This document shows, in pieces, positions 45,656 to 54,896 of a stretch of DNA of 64,000 nt. The notes under the pieces were generated by a model, which saw only the letters and a list, made by a program, of their open reading frames with translations, made no database searches and was not told the DNA's origin. The position numbers and the translations under genes are program-made. This DNA is from Curvibacter sp. AEP1-3 (GTDB taxonomy: Bacteria; Pseudomonadota; Gammaproteobacteria; Burkholderiales; Burkholderiaceae_C), in NCBI RefSeq assembly GCF_002163715.1, contig NZ_CP015698.1, forward strand, positions 806,001 through 870,000. Reading direction: 5' to 3'. Every line of letters starts with the position of its first letter. The first letter of the stretch is position 1.

Positions 45656-47125
45656 TCAGCCCTGCAGCTCAAACACTGCAATGCTTTCCACGTGGGCGGT
45701 ATGGGGGAACATATTCACCACCCCGGCCTTGATGCAGGTGTAGCCCGCCTCATTAACCAAGACACCAGCATCGCGCGCCAGCGTAGAAGGTGCACAGCTG
45801 ACGTAGACGATGCGCCGGGGCGGCGTCCAGCCTTTGCGCAGCTCCGGCTGCTGGTGCAGGGCTGCCAAAGCTTGCACCAAGGCGTAAGCGCCTTCGCGAG
45901 GCGGGTCGATCAGCCACTTGTCGGCAGTGCCATCGGCAATCAGTAGCTCCGGCGTCATCTCAAACAGGTTGCGCGCTACGAATTTGGTAGCTGCCAGCGC
46001 AGGTGCATCGGGCGCCAGAGCCTGTTTTTGCTTGGAATTGAAGGTCAGATTCTCACGCGAGCGGGCTACCAACGACTCCGCGCCCTCAACGCCCAGCACT
46101 TCGCGCGCCTGCGTGGCCAGCGGCAGGGTGAAGTTGCCCAGCCCGCAGAACCAGTCAATCACCCGCTCGGTCTTCTGCACCTGCAAAAGCCCCAGCGCGC
46201 GGGACACCAGCACCCGGTTGATGTGCGGGTTCACCTGGGTGAAGTCCGTGGGGCGGAACGGCATGGTGATGCCGTAATCCGGCAAGGTGTAGGCCAGGTC
46301 GCCGGTTTCATGGCCGGGCAGCTCGTCCAGGCGGTGGATGGTCTCCGGCCCTTTGGGCTGCAGCCACCATTGCAGGCCGGGCTGGGTGGCCGCAAAGGCG
46401 CGCAGGCGGCTCTTGTCGGCCTCCGACAGCGGCTCCATGTGGCGCATCACCAGGGCGATGACGCCGGCCTGGCTGTCCTGGCTGGTGCCCATGTCGCCCA
46501 TGGCAAGCTCGAGCTGGGGAATCGTTTCCACTGCATCCATGGACTCAATCAATTGGCGAAGCGGCAGCAACATGGCACTCACGCGGGGCGCCAGCACCGG
46601 GCAGACCTTCATGTCAGCCACATAGCGGCTCTTGCGCTCGTGGAAGCCGATCAGCACTGCCCCCTTTTTTCGCACAAAGCGCACTGACAGGCGCGAGCGG
46701 TAGCGGTAGCCCCAGGCCGGGCCTTCGATGGGGCGCACCACGTTGTCCGGCTTAAGCTTGCCGATGTGCCAGAGGTTGTCTTCCAGCACCCGCTGTTTGA
46801 CAGCCACCTGAGCCCCCACATGCAAATGCTGCATCTTGCAGCCACCGCAGGCGCCTTCATGCAAGCCAAAGTGCGGGCAGGCAGGCTGCACCCGTTGGGA
46901 AGATTCGGTGTGGATCTCGGTGAGCGTGCCTTTCTCGAAACTGGCTTTGCTGCGGTGCATTTGTGCACTCACCACCTCAAAGGGCAAAGCGCCTTCAATG
47001 AACACCACTTTGCCATCGGGGCGGTGGGCCACGCCCTGGGCTTCGAGATCGAGAGATTTAACAGCCAGCCAGCCTTCGGGCAGCGGCTTTGGGGGAACCA
47101 TGTCGTTGTTTTGTACGTCTGTCAT
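45656..47125 (-). CDS. rlmD: 23S rRNA m5U1939 methyltransferase RlmD
   Basis: 489-residue SAM-dependent RNA uridine methyltransferase. An N-terminal TRAM domain (residues about 15-75), an iron-sulfur cysteine cluster ([18 protein letters not shown], and CPVL further on), SAM-binding core ([32 protein letters not shown]), and catalytic cysteine in [12 protein letters not shown]. RlmD rather than RlmC is favoured by length and cluster spacing. Same strand as rpoS, 27 bases downstream of it. Confidence 0.93.
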   Translation of the reverse strand: MTDVQNNDMVPPKPLPEGWLAVKSLDLEAQGVAHRPDGKVVFIEGALPFEVVSAQMHRSKASFEKGTLTEIHTESSQRVQPACPHFGLHEGACGGCKMQHLHVGAQVAVKQRVLEDNLWHIGKLKPDNVVRPIEGPAWGYRYRSRLSVRFVRKKGAVLIGFHERKSRYVADMKVCPVLAPRVSAMLLPLRQLIESMDAVETIPQLELAMGDMGTSQDSQAGVIALVMRHMEPLSEADKSRLRAFAATQPGLQWWLQPKGPETIHRLDELPGHETGDLAYTLPDYGITMPFRPTDFTQVNPHINRVLVSRALGLLQVQKTERVIDWFCGLGNFTLPLATQAREVLGVEGAESLVARSRENLTFNSKQKQALAPDAPALAATKFVARNLFEMTPELLIADGTADKWLIDPPREGAYALVQALAALHQQPELRKGWTPPRRIVYVSCAPSTLARDAGVLVNEAGYTCIKAGVVNMFPHTAHVESIAVFELQG

Positions 47126-47152
47126 CCCTGAATTGTCTCAGGTCAGGCGCAC

Positions 47153-48175
47153 TCACATCAGAAACTCCCGCTTGATCCCGCGCCGCGCCAGATAGCGCTT
47201 GAGTTTGAACAGCGCCTCATTCTGGATCTGGCGCACCCGCTCACGGGTCAAGCCCAGCCGCTCACTCAGCGTCTCCAGAGTCTCCGGGTCGCGGTCATGC
47301 AGGCCGAAACGAGCTTCCAGCACCTCTTGCTCACGCGGATTCAGGGTTGCGATCCATTGTTCCAACAAGGCGTCCACCTCATGGGCTAACGCCGTACTGT
47401 CCGGGGCTGCAGCCAAGGTGTCAGCAAGGCTGTCGCCCAAGGAATGCTCATCGCCGCCTGCGTCATTGCGGGCATCCAGCGAACGCGGCGCCTCCGCCAT
47501 GGCCAGCAGGTCGGTCACATCCACGGCATCCCGCCCAAGCAGTGCGGCAATGTCTTCCACCCGGATGCCCTCAGGCCGCTGAGCCAAAAGAACGGCATCA
47601 TTCTCCAGCAGGCGGCGCGCGCGAAGCACCTGCTGCACCTCGCGCACCACGTTCACCGGCAAGCGCACGGCTCGGCCTTGGTACATGAGCGCGCGGTCTA
47701 CCGACTGGCGTATCCACCAGGTGGCGTAGGTGGAAAAGCGAAACCCGCGCTCGGGCTCAAACTTGTCGATGGCATGCATAAGCCCGAGGTTGCCCTCTTC
47801 AATCAGGTCGGACATAGGCACTCCCCGCCCCGCATACCCCTTGGCGATGCTGATCACCAGGCGCAGGTTGTGCTCGATCATGCTTTGGCGGGCGGCAAAG
47901 TCGCCGGCACGCGCACGGGTCGCCACTTCAAACTCCTGCTCAGGGGTAAACAGCGGGGTCCGGCGCACCCCGCGCAGGTAGACCGACAATGCGTCAGGAC
48001 CCTGCTCGAGGGTGGACGGGTCTTCCTCCGCGGTCAGCGCTTCTTTTGCTATGAAATCAGGAGCTGTACGCGCAGAAGGATCGGGCGCCAGGGGGCTGTT
48101 TGGCTCTAAATCCTGCTCCACACCCTCGCCGTTGACACTGTCGTCATCATCGGCAAGGGCGGGGTTAGGGGCCAT
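47153..48175 (-). CDS. rpoS: RNA polymerase sigma factor RpoS
   Basis: 340-residue stationary-phase sigma factor. Regions: 1.2 ([21 protein letters not shown]), 2 ([53 protein letters not shown]), 3 and 4.2 ([20 protein letters not shown]). It lies downstream of nlpD as usual. Oddity: residues about 24-44 ([20 protein letters not shown]) are encoded by a REP-like repeat in frame, lengthening the disordered N-terminus; no functional region is touched. In E. coli the rpoS promoter lies within nlpD. Confidence 0.95.
   Translation of the reverse strand: MAPNPALADDDDSVNGEGVEQDLEPNSPLAPDPSARTAPDFIAKEALTAEEDPSTLEQGPDALSVYLRGVRRTPLFTPEQEFEVATRARAGDFAARQSMIEHNLRLVISIAKGYAGRGVPMSDLIEEGNLGLMHAIDKFEPERGFRFSTYATWWIRQSVDRALMYQGRAVRLPVNVVREVQQVLRARRLLENDAVLLAQRPEGIRVEDIAALLGRDAVDVTDLLAMAEAPRSLDARNDAGGDEHSLGDSLADTLAAAPDSTALAHEVDALLEQWIATLNPREQEVLEARFGLHDRDPETLETLSERLGLTRERVRQIQNEALFKLKRYLARRGIKREFLM
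48044..48105 (+). repeat. Dispersed REP-like repeat, copy I, inside rpoS
   Basis: TTTTGCTATGAAATCAGGAGC, then TGTACGCGCAGAAGGATCGG, then GCGCCAGGGGGCTG. It lies wholly within the rpoS coding sequence in the opposite orientation and keeps the frame open. More diverged than copies A and B. Confidence 0.7.
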
Positions 48176-48181
48176 GGTGTG

Positions 48182-49075
48182 CTACCGGGCGGGCAGGTAT
48201 TTGGTGGGGTCTACCGGCTTGCCCTGCTTGCGCACTTCAAAGTGCAGCTTGACGCGGTCGGCATCGCTGTTGCCCATCTCGGCGATTTTCTGTCCCCGCT
48301 TCACGGTCTGGTCTTCTTTGACCAGCAGGGTCTGGTTGTGGGCGTAGGCCGTGAGGTAGGTGTTGTTGTGCTTGAGAATGATCAGGTTGCCGTAACCGCG
48401 CAAGCCGGAGCCCGCATAGACCACTTTACCTTCCGCGGCAGCCAGCACCGGATCGCCGGCGTTACCAGCAATATCCACACCTTTGTTTTTGACTTCATCG
48501 AAGCCGGTCAATACGGCACCGTTACCGGGCCACATCCAGGCCACGGTGTCATCGCCACCGCTGGCCGCGACGGGCGCGGGTGTCGCAGCGGGTGCGCTGG
48601 CCGGCGCAGACGCCGCCTTGGCCGGAGCGCTGGCAGCAGTGCTTGCAGCGGGAGCGGGGTTGCTGGCCGGAGGCAATGCGGTGGTAGTGCTGGTAGCAGC
48701 GACTACCGGCTTGGCGCTGACAGTTTCGTTTGCGACCGGCGGCACGATGCGCAACACCTGGCCGACTTCAATCTTGTTGGGGTTATCCAGTGCATTCCAG
48801 CGGCTGATGTCCTTGTGGCTCTGCCCGCTTTCCAGGCCGATGCGAATCAGGGTGTCACCGGGCTTGACGGTGTAGTAGCCGGGCTTGCCTGCGTTCTCAA
48901 AGCCTGGGGGCTGCTTCACGGGTTGGGTGCGCGGGTCGGTGCTCACGCTTTGCTGAGGCGCCTGGTTGGAGCGGTCTTCCACTGGCGCACGGGTGATCGG
49001 CTTGGAACCACATCCGGCCAACACCAGCACCGCGGTGCCCATGGCACCTACCCAGAAACTACGCGAACCCACCAT
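48182..49075 (-). CDS. nlpD: NlpD-like murein hydrolase activator lipoprotein
   Basis: 297-residue lipoprotein: signal peptide with lipobox VLAGC, a LysM domain (residues about 66-110, GYYTVKPGDTLIRIGLESGQ), an alanine/proline-rich linker, and a C-terminal M23 domain. The M23 site is degenerate (GVDIAGNAGD keeps no zinc-binding His), as in NlpD, which activates AmiC rather than cutting peptidoglycan itself. Next to rpoS in the conserved surE-pcm-nlpD-rpoS order. Confidence 0.93.
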   Translation of the reverse strand: MVGSRSFWVGAMGTAVLVLAGCGSKPITRAPVEDRSNQAPQQSVSTDPRTQPVKQPPGFENAGKPGYYTVKPGDTLIRIGLESGQSHKDISRWNALDNPNKIEVGQVLRIVPPVANETVSAKPVVAATSTTTALPPASNPAPAASTAASAPAKAASAPASAPAATPAPVAASGGDDTVAWMWPGNGAVLTGFDEVKNKGVDIAGNAGDPVLAAAEGKVVYAGSGLRGYGNLIILKHNNTYLTAYAHNQTLLVKEDQTVKRGQKIAEMGNSDADRVKLHFEVRKQGKPVDPTKYLPAR

Positions 49076-49089
49076 ATTGAATTTTCCCT

Positions 49090-49917
49090 TCAGGCAACGC
49101 CCGATTTTAGGGGCACAAAGTGCACCGCCTCCAGAATGCTCTGGCGCAGGCCTTGTGGCGTCTTGTCGACGACCAGCAAGGCTTGTCCGCCCGAATGCAC
49201 CATCGGCGCAACCAGACGGCCACCAACCGCCAATTGGTCGATCCAGGCTTGGGGCAAAGCATCGCCGCCCGCAGCGGAAATGATGCCTGCATAGGGCCCG
49301 CCCTGGGCGTAGCCCACCATGCCATCACCGAATAAGAGGTGCAGGTTGGGCAAACGCAAATGGCGCAGGTTGTCGCGTGCCTTGTCGTGCAGGCCCTTGA
49401 GCCGCTCGATGCTGTACACCTCGGTGGCGACACAGCTAAGCACCGCAGCCTGGTAGCCGCAGCCGGTGCCGATTTCCAGCACCCGACCCATGCGGCCTGT
49501 AGCGCCATTGCGCATCAGCTCAATCATGCGGGACACCACGCCGGGCTTGGAGATTGTCTGCCCCAGACCGATGGGCAAACTGGTGTCTTCATACGCCTGA
49601 TTGACCAGGGCGCTGTCCACAAAACGATGCCGCTCTATCGTCCCCATGGCAGTGAGCACCAAGGGGTCCGTCACACCTTGCCCGGCCAACTTTTGCACCA
49701 TACGCTGACGCACGGCCACTGAGTCCATACCCAGCCCTTGCGGCACCGGAATGGCTTTGGGGACCGGTTTGGACTTGGCAACCATGGGTGCGATGACGGG
49801 CGCTTTGGCTATCGGCACCAGTCTGGGCGCCGAAGGTGCGATGCCCCCTCCGGCGCTCGGGCGGTTTTTGGCCAATGTGCTGTCCAGGCGCGCTGGAAAG
49901 GAAGGCCTTTCCTTCAT
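49090..49917 (-). CDS. pcm: Protein-L-isoaspartate O-methyltransferase
   Basis: 275-residue repair methyltransferase that acts on isoaspartyl residues. The SAM core is [17 protein letters not shown] (motif I) with [31 protein letters not shown] is the PCMT signature. The first 60 residues are a proline/alanine/lysine-rich extension not in E. coli Pcm (208 residues). Its start overlaps the surE stop by 4 bases (ATGA), so both are coupled. Confidence 0.93.
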   Translation of the reverse strand: MKERPSFPARLDSTLAKNRPSAGGGIAPSAPRLVPIAKAPVIAPMVAKSKPVPKAIPVPQGLGMDSVAVRQRMVQKLAGQGVTDPLVLTAMGTIERHRFVDSALVNQAYEDTSLPIGLGQTISKPGVVSRMIELMRNGATGRMGRVLEIGTGCGYQAAVLSCVATEVYSIERLKGLHDKARDNLRHLRLPNLHLLFGDGMVGYAQGGPYAGIISAAGGDALPQAWIDQLAVGGRLVAPMVHSGGQALLVVDKTPQGLRQSILEAVHFVPLKSGVA

Positions 49918-50681
49918 ACAGGCGCTGCGGAGATACGGCTGACGGTTTGGGCCCAGTAGCCGAGGTTGGCGTGGTCAGTCAAATCCACCTTGAGGGGTGT
50001 AACCGCTACATGGCCCTGTGCAGTGGCATGGAAATCAGTGCCTTCGGCGTCATCCATCACCGGGCCGGCCGCACCAATCCAGAACATGGTTTCGCCCCGG
50101 GGGCTTTGTTGCTTGATGACTTTTTCAGCGGCGTGGCGTTTGCCCAAGCGGCAAAGGCGAGTACTACCGATTTGCTCCAAGGGGAGGTTGGGAATGTTGA
50201 CGTTGAGCAACCAGGGCGCAGTGGTAATCATCTGCTGCTGGTGCATGGCCAAAACCATCTCGCGCGCCTTGAGTGCGGCGGACTGCAAGTGCACCCAATC
50301 ACGCTCAACCTGCGAAAAAGCGATGGCAGGAATCCCGAACAAAAAGCCCTCCATAGCTGCGCCCACGGTGCCGGAATAAATGGTGTCGTCGCCCATATTG
50401 GCGCCATTGTTGATCCCGGAGACCACCAGGTCGGGGCGGTAATCCAACAAGCCCGTCAGCGCAATGTGCACACAGTCGGCGGGAGTGCCATTGACATAGC
50501 GGAATCCATTGGAGGCACGGTGCACGTACAAGGGGGAATGCAAGGTCAGTGCATTCGATTTGGCACTGTTGTTTTGCTCTGGGGCAATGACTTCGACTTC
50601 TGCGATGTCTTTGAGTGCTTCGTACAGAGCCACGATGCCTGCCGCCTGGTAACCGTCGTCGTTGGAAATGAGAATTTTCAT
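49914..50681 (-). CDS. surE: 5'/3'-nucleotidase SurE
   Basis: 255-residue survival protein, a metal-dependent nucleotidase. It begins [23 protein letters not shown] with the DD metal motif, followed by [20 protein letters not shown], and [25 protein letters not shown]. Length is normal. First gene of surE-pcm-nlpD-rpoS. Divergent from the quinone oxidoreductase gene. Confidence 0.96.
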   Translation of the reverse strand: MKILISNDDGYQAAGIVALYEALKDIAEVEVIAPEQNNSAKSNALTLHSPLYVHRASNGFRYVNGTPADCVHIALTGLLDYRPDLVVSGINNGANMGDDTIYSGTVGAAMEGFLFGIPAIAFSQVERDWVHLQSAALKAREMVLAMHQQQMITTAPWLLNVNIPNLPLEQIGSTRLCRLGKRHAAEKVIKQQSPRGETMFWIGAAGPVMDDAEGTDFHATAQGHVAVTPLKVDLTDHANLGYWAQTVSRISAAPV

Positions 50682-50806
50682 AGCAAAAAAGAGTGTTGAG
50701 GCATTGTAGGTGCCTGCCTGGTGCGAGGTCGCCGTCGGGACATTCCATCAACCCCAGGGCCGACCTTCAGTCCTATGATTTGGAAACACTCATTTGGAGA
50801 AGCACC

Positions 50807-51790
50807 ATGCATGCCTGGCTATGTGAAGACCCCATCGGCGTAGATGCCCTGAACTGGAAACAACTGCCCACCCCCACGCCCAAAGCGGGCGAGGTACTCA
50901 TAGAGATCAAGGCAGCGAGCCTGAACTTCCCGGACATCCTCATCGTCCAAAACAAGTACCAGATCAAACCACCTTTGCCCTTTGTGCCCGGAGCCGAGTA
51001 CGCGGGGACGGTAACAGCGCTTGGCGAAGGCGTGAAGCACCTGCAGATCGGCCAATCGGTGGCGTGCCTCAGTGGCACCGGGGGCTTCGGCACCCACACC
51101 CTCGCCCCGGCGGCACTGTGCATGCCTCTCCCTCCAGGATTTCCGATGGTGGATGCTGCGGCCTTCATCATGATTTATGCCACGTCCTACCACGCGCTGG
51201 TAGACCGGGCCCAGCTGCGCGCGGGCGAAACGGTATTGGTGCTGGGCGCAGCAGGCGGCGTGGGGACATCTGCGATCCAGATCGCCAAGGCCATGGGTGC
51301 CCGCGTGATCGCGGCGGCATCCAGCGCCGAGAAGTGCGCGCTATGCACCTCTTTGGGTGCAGATACCACCATCAACTACAACACAGAAAATCTGCGGGAC
51401 AGACTGAAAGAACTCACCGGAGGAAAAGGGCCGGACGTCATTTACGACCCTGTGGGGGGTGACATCACCGAACAGGCTTTCCGCTCAATTGCGTGGCGCG
51501 GACGCTATCTGGTGGTGGGCTTTGCCTCAGGGCCGATTCCTGCATTGCCCTTTAACCTTGCCCTGCTCAAGGGTGCGTCCATCGTAGGTGTGTTTTGGGG
51601 CGAGTTCGCCAAACGCGAGCCACAGGCAAATACGGCCATGATGAAAGAACTTGCGCAGTGGTATGGACAAGGAAAAATCAAACCTGCCATCGACCGCACC
51701 ATGCCAATGTCCGAGTTGAAGGCCGCCTACGCCCACATGGGTTCGCGCCAAGTGATGGGAAAGCTGGTGCTGGTAAACGATGCCACCTAG
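50807..51790 (+). CDS. NADPH:quinone oxidoreductase-like MDR protein
   Basis: 327-residue zinc-free medium-chain dehydrogenase of the quinone oxidoreductase type. N-terminal GroES-like fold (MHAWLCEDPIGVDALNWKQL, AASLNFPDILIVQNKYQ), nucleotide-binding motif VLVLGAAGGVGTSAIQIAKAMGA. No structural zinc cysteine cluster. The start at 50807 has a GGAGA site; a longer frame adds a non-conserved leader. It ends 58 bases before the tRNA-His integrative element's left boundary. Confidence 0.92.
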   Translation: MHAWLCEDPIGVDALNWKQLPTPTPKAGEVLIEIKAASLNFPDILIVQNKYQIKPPLPFVPGAEYAGTVTALGEGVKHLQIGQSVACLSGTGGFGTHTLAPAALCMPLPPGFPMVDAAAFIMIYATSYHALVDRAQLRAGETVLVLGAAGGVGTSAIQIAKAMGARVIAAASSAEKCALCTSLGADTTINYNTENLRDRLKELTGGKGPDVIYDPVGGDITEQAFRSIAWRGRYLVVGFASGPIPALPFNLALLKGASIVGVFWGEFAKREPQANTAMMKELAQWYGQGKIKPAIDRTMPMSELKAAYAHMGSRQVMGKLVLVNDAT

Positions 51791-51812
51791 CGATCGAACA
51801 AAGTACAGATGA

Positions 51813-51842
51813 AAAAAATGCCCGTTTGCGCGGGCATTTTTT
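51813..51842. terminator. Bidirectional terminator left of the element
   Basis: AAAAAATGCCCG pairs with CGGGCATTTTTT across TTTGCG. It ends the quinone oxidoreductase transcript. Before insertion of the element it would also have lain directly 3' of tRNA-His, so it was probably the original tRNA terminator. Confidence 0.85.
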
Positions 51843-51847
51843 ATGTT

Positions 51848-51897
51848 TTGGGGTGGCTGATGGGGCTCGAACCCACGACAACAGGAATCACAATCCT
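51848..51897 (-). repeat. Left attachment site (displaced tRNA-His 3' fragment)
   Basis: Identical over 50 bases to 56571-56620. It holds the anticodon loop to the CCA end of tRNA-His but not the 5' part, so it is a remnant of the original gene's 3' end and not a functional tRNA. Confidence 0.92.
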
Positions 51898-51919
51898 TAT
51901 TTTTTACTATTTGCACCCG

Positions 51920-51948
51920 TTGATTGATGTTGGTACACTCTATATAAA
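51920..51948 (+). promoter_or_regulatory. Probable integrase promoter with overlapping inverted repeats
   Basis: TTGATT (51920-51925), 17-base spacer, TATAAA (51943-51948), a good sigma-70 match about 110 bases before the integrase ATG. It is flanked by GTTGATT (51919-51925) and AATCAAC (51947-51953) in inverse orientation; TCAACACGT (51949-51957) is mirrored by ACGTGTTGA (51990-51998). These may be operator or integrase-binding sites. Confidence 0.5.
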
Positions 51949-52024
51949 TCAACACGTTACGGAATATTTACTGGATAGTTAGACAGTCTACGTGTTGATA
52001 GGTATGCGGTTATATACAGCCCAT

Positions 52025-52044
52025 TTGCCTACAAGTTGCCTACA
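52025..52044 (+). repeat. Left TTGCCTACA tandem pair (possible integrase arm sites)
   Basis: TTGCCTACA at 52025-52033 and again at 52036-52044, in the same orientation and 11 bases apart, just upstream of the integrase start. The same pair with the same spacing occurs at 56493-56512. Confidence 0.7.
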
Positions 52045-52058
52045 GATTTAGGGGTGCC

Positions 52059-53399
52059 ATGAGCAAGCAAGAAAGCCGTGTACGTTTAACTGCTGGCCGG
52101 GTGGAGGCCTTCACCTGCCCTACTGACAAGCCCCAAGCCTTCCTATGGGACACCGAAGCGCCGACGCTAGCGGTGCGGGCAACGCCCACGGGCCGCAAAA
52201 CCTATGTTTTTGAATCACGCCTACACGGTTCAACCATCCGGATGACCATTGGCACCCTGAAAGACTGGCCGATTGAACGGGCGCGACTAAAGGCACAAGG
52301 CTTGAAAATGCTGGTTGATACTGGCACAGACCCCCGCGAAGTGGAGCGCGAAAAACAAGCCGCCGCCGTTGAAAAGAAAGCGACTGCCGCTGCAAAGGTG
52401 GAAGCCGCCAAAGTTGCCGCCCTCACTGTGGGCGAGGTGTGGGGCACTTATATTGCAGAACGCCGCCCATTCTGGGGTGACCTGCATTACCGTGACCATA
52501 TCGACAAAGCCAAAGCTGGGGGCTTACCGTCTGGCCGCCGTGGTGGTGGCAAACAACTAACAAAGCCGGGGCCGCTGGCTGCATTGATGCCGCTTGCCCT
52601 CAAAGACCTAGACCAAGCAACCATAGAAGCATGGGCCGCCAACGAAGGTAAAACCCGCGCAACGTCTGCCCGGCTTGCATGGCGATTGCTGACGGTGTTT
52701 CTAACTTGGTGCGCTGAACAGCCCACATATGCTGCCCTATTGCCAGCAAAGAACCCAGCCAAGACAAAAAAGGCACGCGAAGCATTAGGCAAAGCAGGGA
52801 CAAAAACGGATGTACTGCAACGCGAACAATTAGCCGCATGGTTTGCCGCCGTGCAAAAGATTCAAAACCCCGTTATTGCTGCCTGCCTTCAAATGATGCT
52901 GCTGACTGGCGCAAGACCGGGCGAAGTGCTGGCGCTACGCTGGGAGGATTTAAACACCCAATGGAAGGGCATTCAAATCCGCGACAAGGTGGAGGGCACT
53001 CGCGAAATTCCTGTAACACCCTACATGTTGCACCTTCTAGCCGCCCTGCCCCGCCGTAATGAATGGGTGTTTTCCAGCCCCACAAGTGCAAACGGATGCC
53101 TAACAGAGCCCAACACACCACACACCCGCGCCTGTAAAGCAGCCGGATTGGGGAGGCTTACCCTGCACGGTCTGCGCCGCTCCTTTGCAAGCCTGACCGA
53201 ATGGTTAGAGGTGCCTGCTGGAGTAGTGGCACAGATTCAAGGCCACAAGCCAAGCGCCACGGCTGAGAAGCATTACAAGGTGCGCCCGTTGGAACTATTA
53301 AGGGTTCACCATGAACGCATAGAAGCGTGGATATTGGAACAGGCCGGGATTGTGTTTGATGCACAGGCCGAACCGGGCAAGCTGCGCGCCGTTAGTTAA
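52059..53399 (+). CDS. Tyrosine recombinase/integrase
   Basis: 446-residue site-specific recombinase that should integrate and excise this element at tRNA-His. An N-terminal arm-binding domain (residues about 1-95, PQAFLWDTEAPTLAVRATPTG), a SAM-like core-binding domain (about 120-245), and a catalytic domain with Arg286 (TGARPGEV), His370-x2-Arg373 (LHGLRR), His396 (QGHKP) and nucleophile Tyr406 (EKHYK). All catalytic residues are present, so it is likely active. AGGGG lies 5-9 bases before the ATG. Confidence 0.92.
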   Translation: MSKQESRVRLTAGRVEAFTCPTDKPQAFLWDTEAPTLAVRATPTGRKTYVFESRLHGSTIRMTIGTLKDWPIERARLKAQGLKMLVDTGTDPREVEREKQAAAVEKKATAAAKVEAAKVAALTVGEVWGTYIAERRPFWGDLHYRDHIDKAKAGGLPSGRRGGGKQLTKPGPLAALMPLALKDLDQATIEAWAANEGKTRATSARLAWRLLTVFLTWCAEQPTYAALLPAKNPAKTKKAREALGKAGTKTDVLQREQLAAWFAAVQKIQNPVIAACLQMMLLTGARPGEVLALRWEDLNTQWKGIQIRDKVEGTREIPVTPYMLHLLAALPRRNEWVFSSPTSANGCLTEPNTPHTRACKAAGLGRLTLHGLRRSFASLTEWLEVPAGVVAQIQGHKPSATAEKHYKVRPLELLRVHHERIEAWILEQAGIVFDAQAEPGKLRAVS

Positions 53400-53509
53400 G
53401 GTTTGCCCCAGATAGGCCGGGACTAATTACCCCGACCGAAAAGCGAATAACCTTCATTCGCCTGCTGGGGCTTCTATTTGAAGGCTGCACACATTGAAGG
53501 GGTGCGACT

Positions 53510-54151
53510 GTGACCGACACACTAGAAGGCCGCCCAGATTGGTGCTTTTGGGGGCAAATGCAAGAGGTAAAGCTCTTCGAAGCCGTAGCGCTTTCACTCA
53601 ACCTAAATCCGAATGCGCTCGAGTGGGACAGGTTCGAAAACAAATTCGAGGCTGGAGAAGATTTTGATAGGCGTTTGAGAATTTCCGAATCTCACGCCGC
53701 AAGTGGTGGCCTAAGACTATTGTCCCACTGTGGCACAACCCACAACAGCCCGGTAAATTTGCGAGCTTTTGCAATCTGGGCCACTGGTGTTTGGCAAGAC
53801 CTTCCGGAGCAACTACATGTTAATCAAGTAGCCGCGGCAACTGTGGCACAAGTGCCAGCGATTCAAGCCGCTGTGTGCACGCCTGATGCCGCTAGCACGC
53901 GCTCGGTCAAGCCCACAAAGCGTGACCTACTCACGCCAACGATTGAGGCTGCGCAACGCAGCGTGACAGCCCCCTTCGATGCCGCCGCCGTTTGGATGGT
54001 GTTGACCAACAAAGCAGAAAAGTCCGTGAGGCCTTTTATTGGCTTGAGCGAGGACGGTTTGAAGTGGTTAGACCAAAACGATAAAGCGCAGTTCTTGAGC
54101 TTTAAAAACCTTCGGGACCGTATTAGTCGCCAGCAAAAAAAACTGCGCTAA
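53510..54151 (+). CDS. Hypothetical protein of integrative elements
   Basis: 213-residue protein starting with a GTG at 53510 (GAAGGGG upstream). N-terminus reads RPDWCFWGQMQEVKLFEAVALSLNLNP, a motif I associate with uncharacterised proteins of integrative elements but cannot assign. The C-terminal half, after a variable linker, is helical and basic (SEDGLKWLDQNDKAQFLSFK, then RDRISRQQKKLR), possibly DNA-binding. No membrane segments. Between the integrase and the AlpA-like cassette. A structured stretch (GCCCCAG at 53405 with CTGGGGC at 53465, enclosing GCGAAT/ATTCGC) separates it from the integrase. Confidence 0.7.
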   Translation: MTDTLEGRPDWCFWGQMQEVKLFEAVALSLNLNPNALEWDRFENKFEAGEDFDRRLRISESHAASGGLRLLSHCGTTHNSPVNLRAFAIWATGVWQDLPEQLHVNQVAAATVAQVPAIQAAVCTPDAASTRSVKPTKRDLLTPTIEAAQRSVTAPFDAAAVWMVLTNKAEKSVRPFIGLSEDGLKWLDQNDKAQFLSFKNLRDRISRQQKKLR

Positions 54152-54184
54152 AACTCGCAAGAGCGCGCTAAAACGCGCTAAAGC
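54145..54184 (+). repeat. Iteron-like repeats before the AlpA-like gene
   Basis: GCGCTAAAAC at 54145-54154 and 54165-54174, and GCGCTAAAGC at 54175-54184, in direct orientation at 20- and 10-base spacing. The first overlaps the stop codon region of the preceding gene. They may bind the element's own regulator or initiator. Confidence 0.6.
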
Positions 54185-54256
54185 TCACCAGCTTGGGAGA
54201 ATCAACACCCAAGAAAAATGATTGCGTCGTGTTCAACAAACCGAGAGGTTTACATC

Positions 54257-54466
54257 ATGGCTGCAAACACTTTTCAACCCGTTGCACTGGAGCGCGAAAC
54301 ACGCGCTGCACTGCCAACAAGGGAGGCCGCTTACCACTTAAACCGCGCAGAGCAAACAATGCGACTGTGGGCCTGCCTTGAGAATGGCCCATTGCGCCCA
54401 ATCCGCATCAATGGCCGACTTGCTTGGAAGGTTGCAGACCTGCGCCGCGTGCTCGGGGTGGCGTAA
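54257..54466 (+). CDS. AlpA-like small DNA-binding protein
   Basis: 69-residue protein with a winged-helix/MerR-like pattern: TREAAYHLNRAEQTMRLWA (helix-turn-helix) then GPLRPIRINGRLAWKVADLR. This layout is that of AlpA/excisionase-type proteins, which control integrase expression or excision. The start at 54257 is preceded by GAGAGG; an earlier ATG at 54218 lacks such a site. Its stop overlaps the start of the 28-residue ORF by one base. Confidence 0.75.
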   Translation: MAANTFQPVALERETRAALPTREAAYHLNRAEQTMRLWACLENGPLRPIRINGRLAWKVADLRRVLGVA

Positions 54467-54552
54467 TGAAAAAAGCACTCTACCGCCTTGGATTGGCAAT
54501 CTGGTGCGCTACTCCCTCCCAATGGTTTAAAAGCCGGAAGGGCATCAAATGA
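54466..54552 (+). CDS. Putative 28-residue leader ORF
   Basis: MKKALYRLGLAIWCATPSQW and eight more residues. Its ATG shares a base with the stop of the AlpA-like gene and its own stop overlaps the next ATG (ATGA). This chain of overlaps suggests a translated coupling ORF. It may simply pass ribosomes to the 115-residue gene; the hydrophobic centre could equally make a small membrane peptide. Confidence 0.45.
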   Translation: MKKALYRLGLAIWCATPSQWFKSRKGIK

Positions 54553-54896
54553 AGTCCGCAAAGGCTAAAAAAATCAAGGCGGAAAAGTCCAAACGCAAGG
54601 AATTTTTGGGCACCGAAAATCCGCGCCAGTTGCGCGTTATTCATGCGCTACTGCAACGCCCGCGTCGTCGAGAGGACGTGGACAGTATCGCCGGATGTTC
54701 AAACGGTCCAGAACTAATCGCGGCTATTCGCCGCCTTGGGCTGGGTGAAGAGCATTTGCCATGCGAGCGTGTGCACTTCATCGATCGAGATGGCAGGCCG
54801 TGCCGCCCCGGCGTCTACAGCTTCACAGAAAACGGCCGTCGCATGATTTACCGATGGTTGGCTCGTATATCTAATTCGGGGTTACTCAATGGCTAA
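54549..54896 (+). CDS. Hypothetical protein, possible DNA-binding
   Basis: 115-residue basic protein. The N-terminus is lysine-rich (KSAKAKKIKAEKSKRKEFLG); the rest resembles a winged-helix pattern: RQLRVIHALLQRPRRREDVDS (helix-turn-helix-like), and PCRPGVYSFTENGRRMIYRWL at the end. No catalytic motif. Overlaps the preceding small ORF by 4 bases and the next gene by 8, so it belongs to the same operon. Function unknown. Confidence 0.65.
   Translation: MKSAKAKKIKAEKSKRKEFLGTENPRQLRVIHALLQRPRRREDVDSIAGCSNGPELIAAIRRLGLGEEHLPCERVHFIDRDGRPCRPGVYSFTENGRRMIYRWLARISNSGLLNG

Noticed and set aside
51848..51897. Second tRNA-His gene
   Set aside because: Only the anticodon arm to CCA is present; the 5' acceptor strand and D-arm are missing, so it is an attachment-site remnant.
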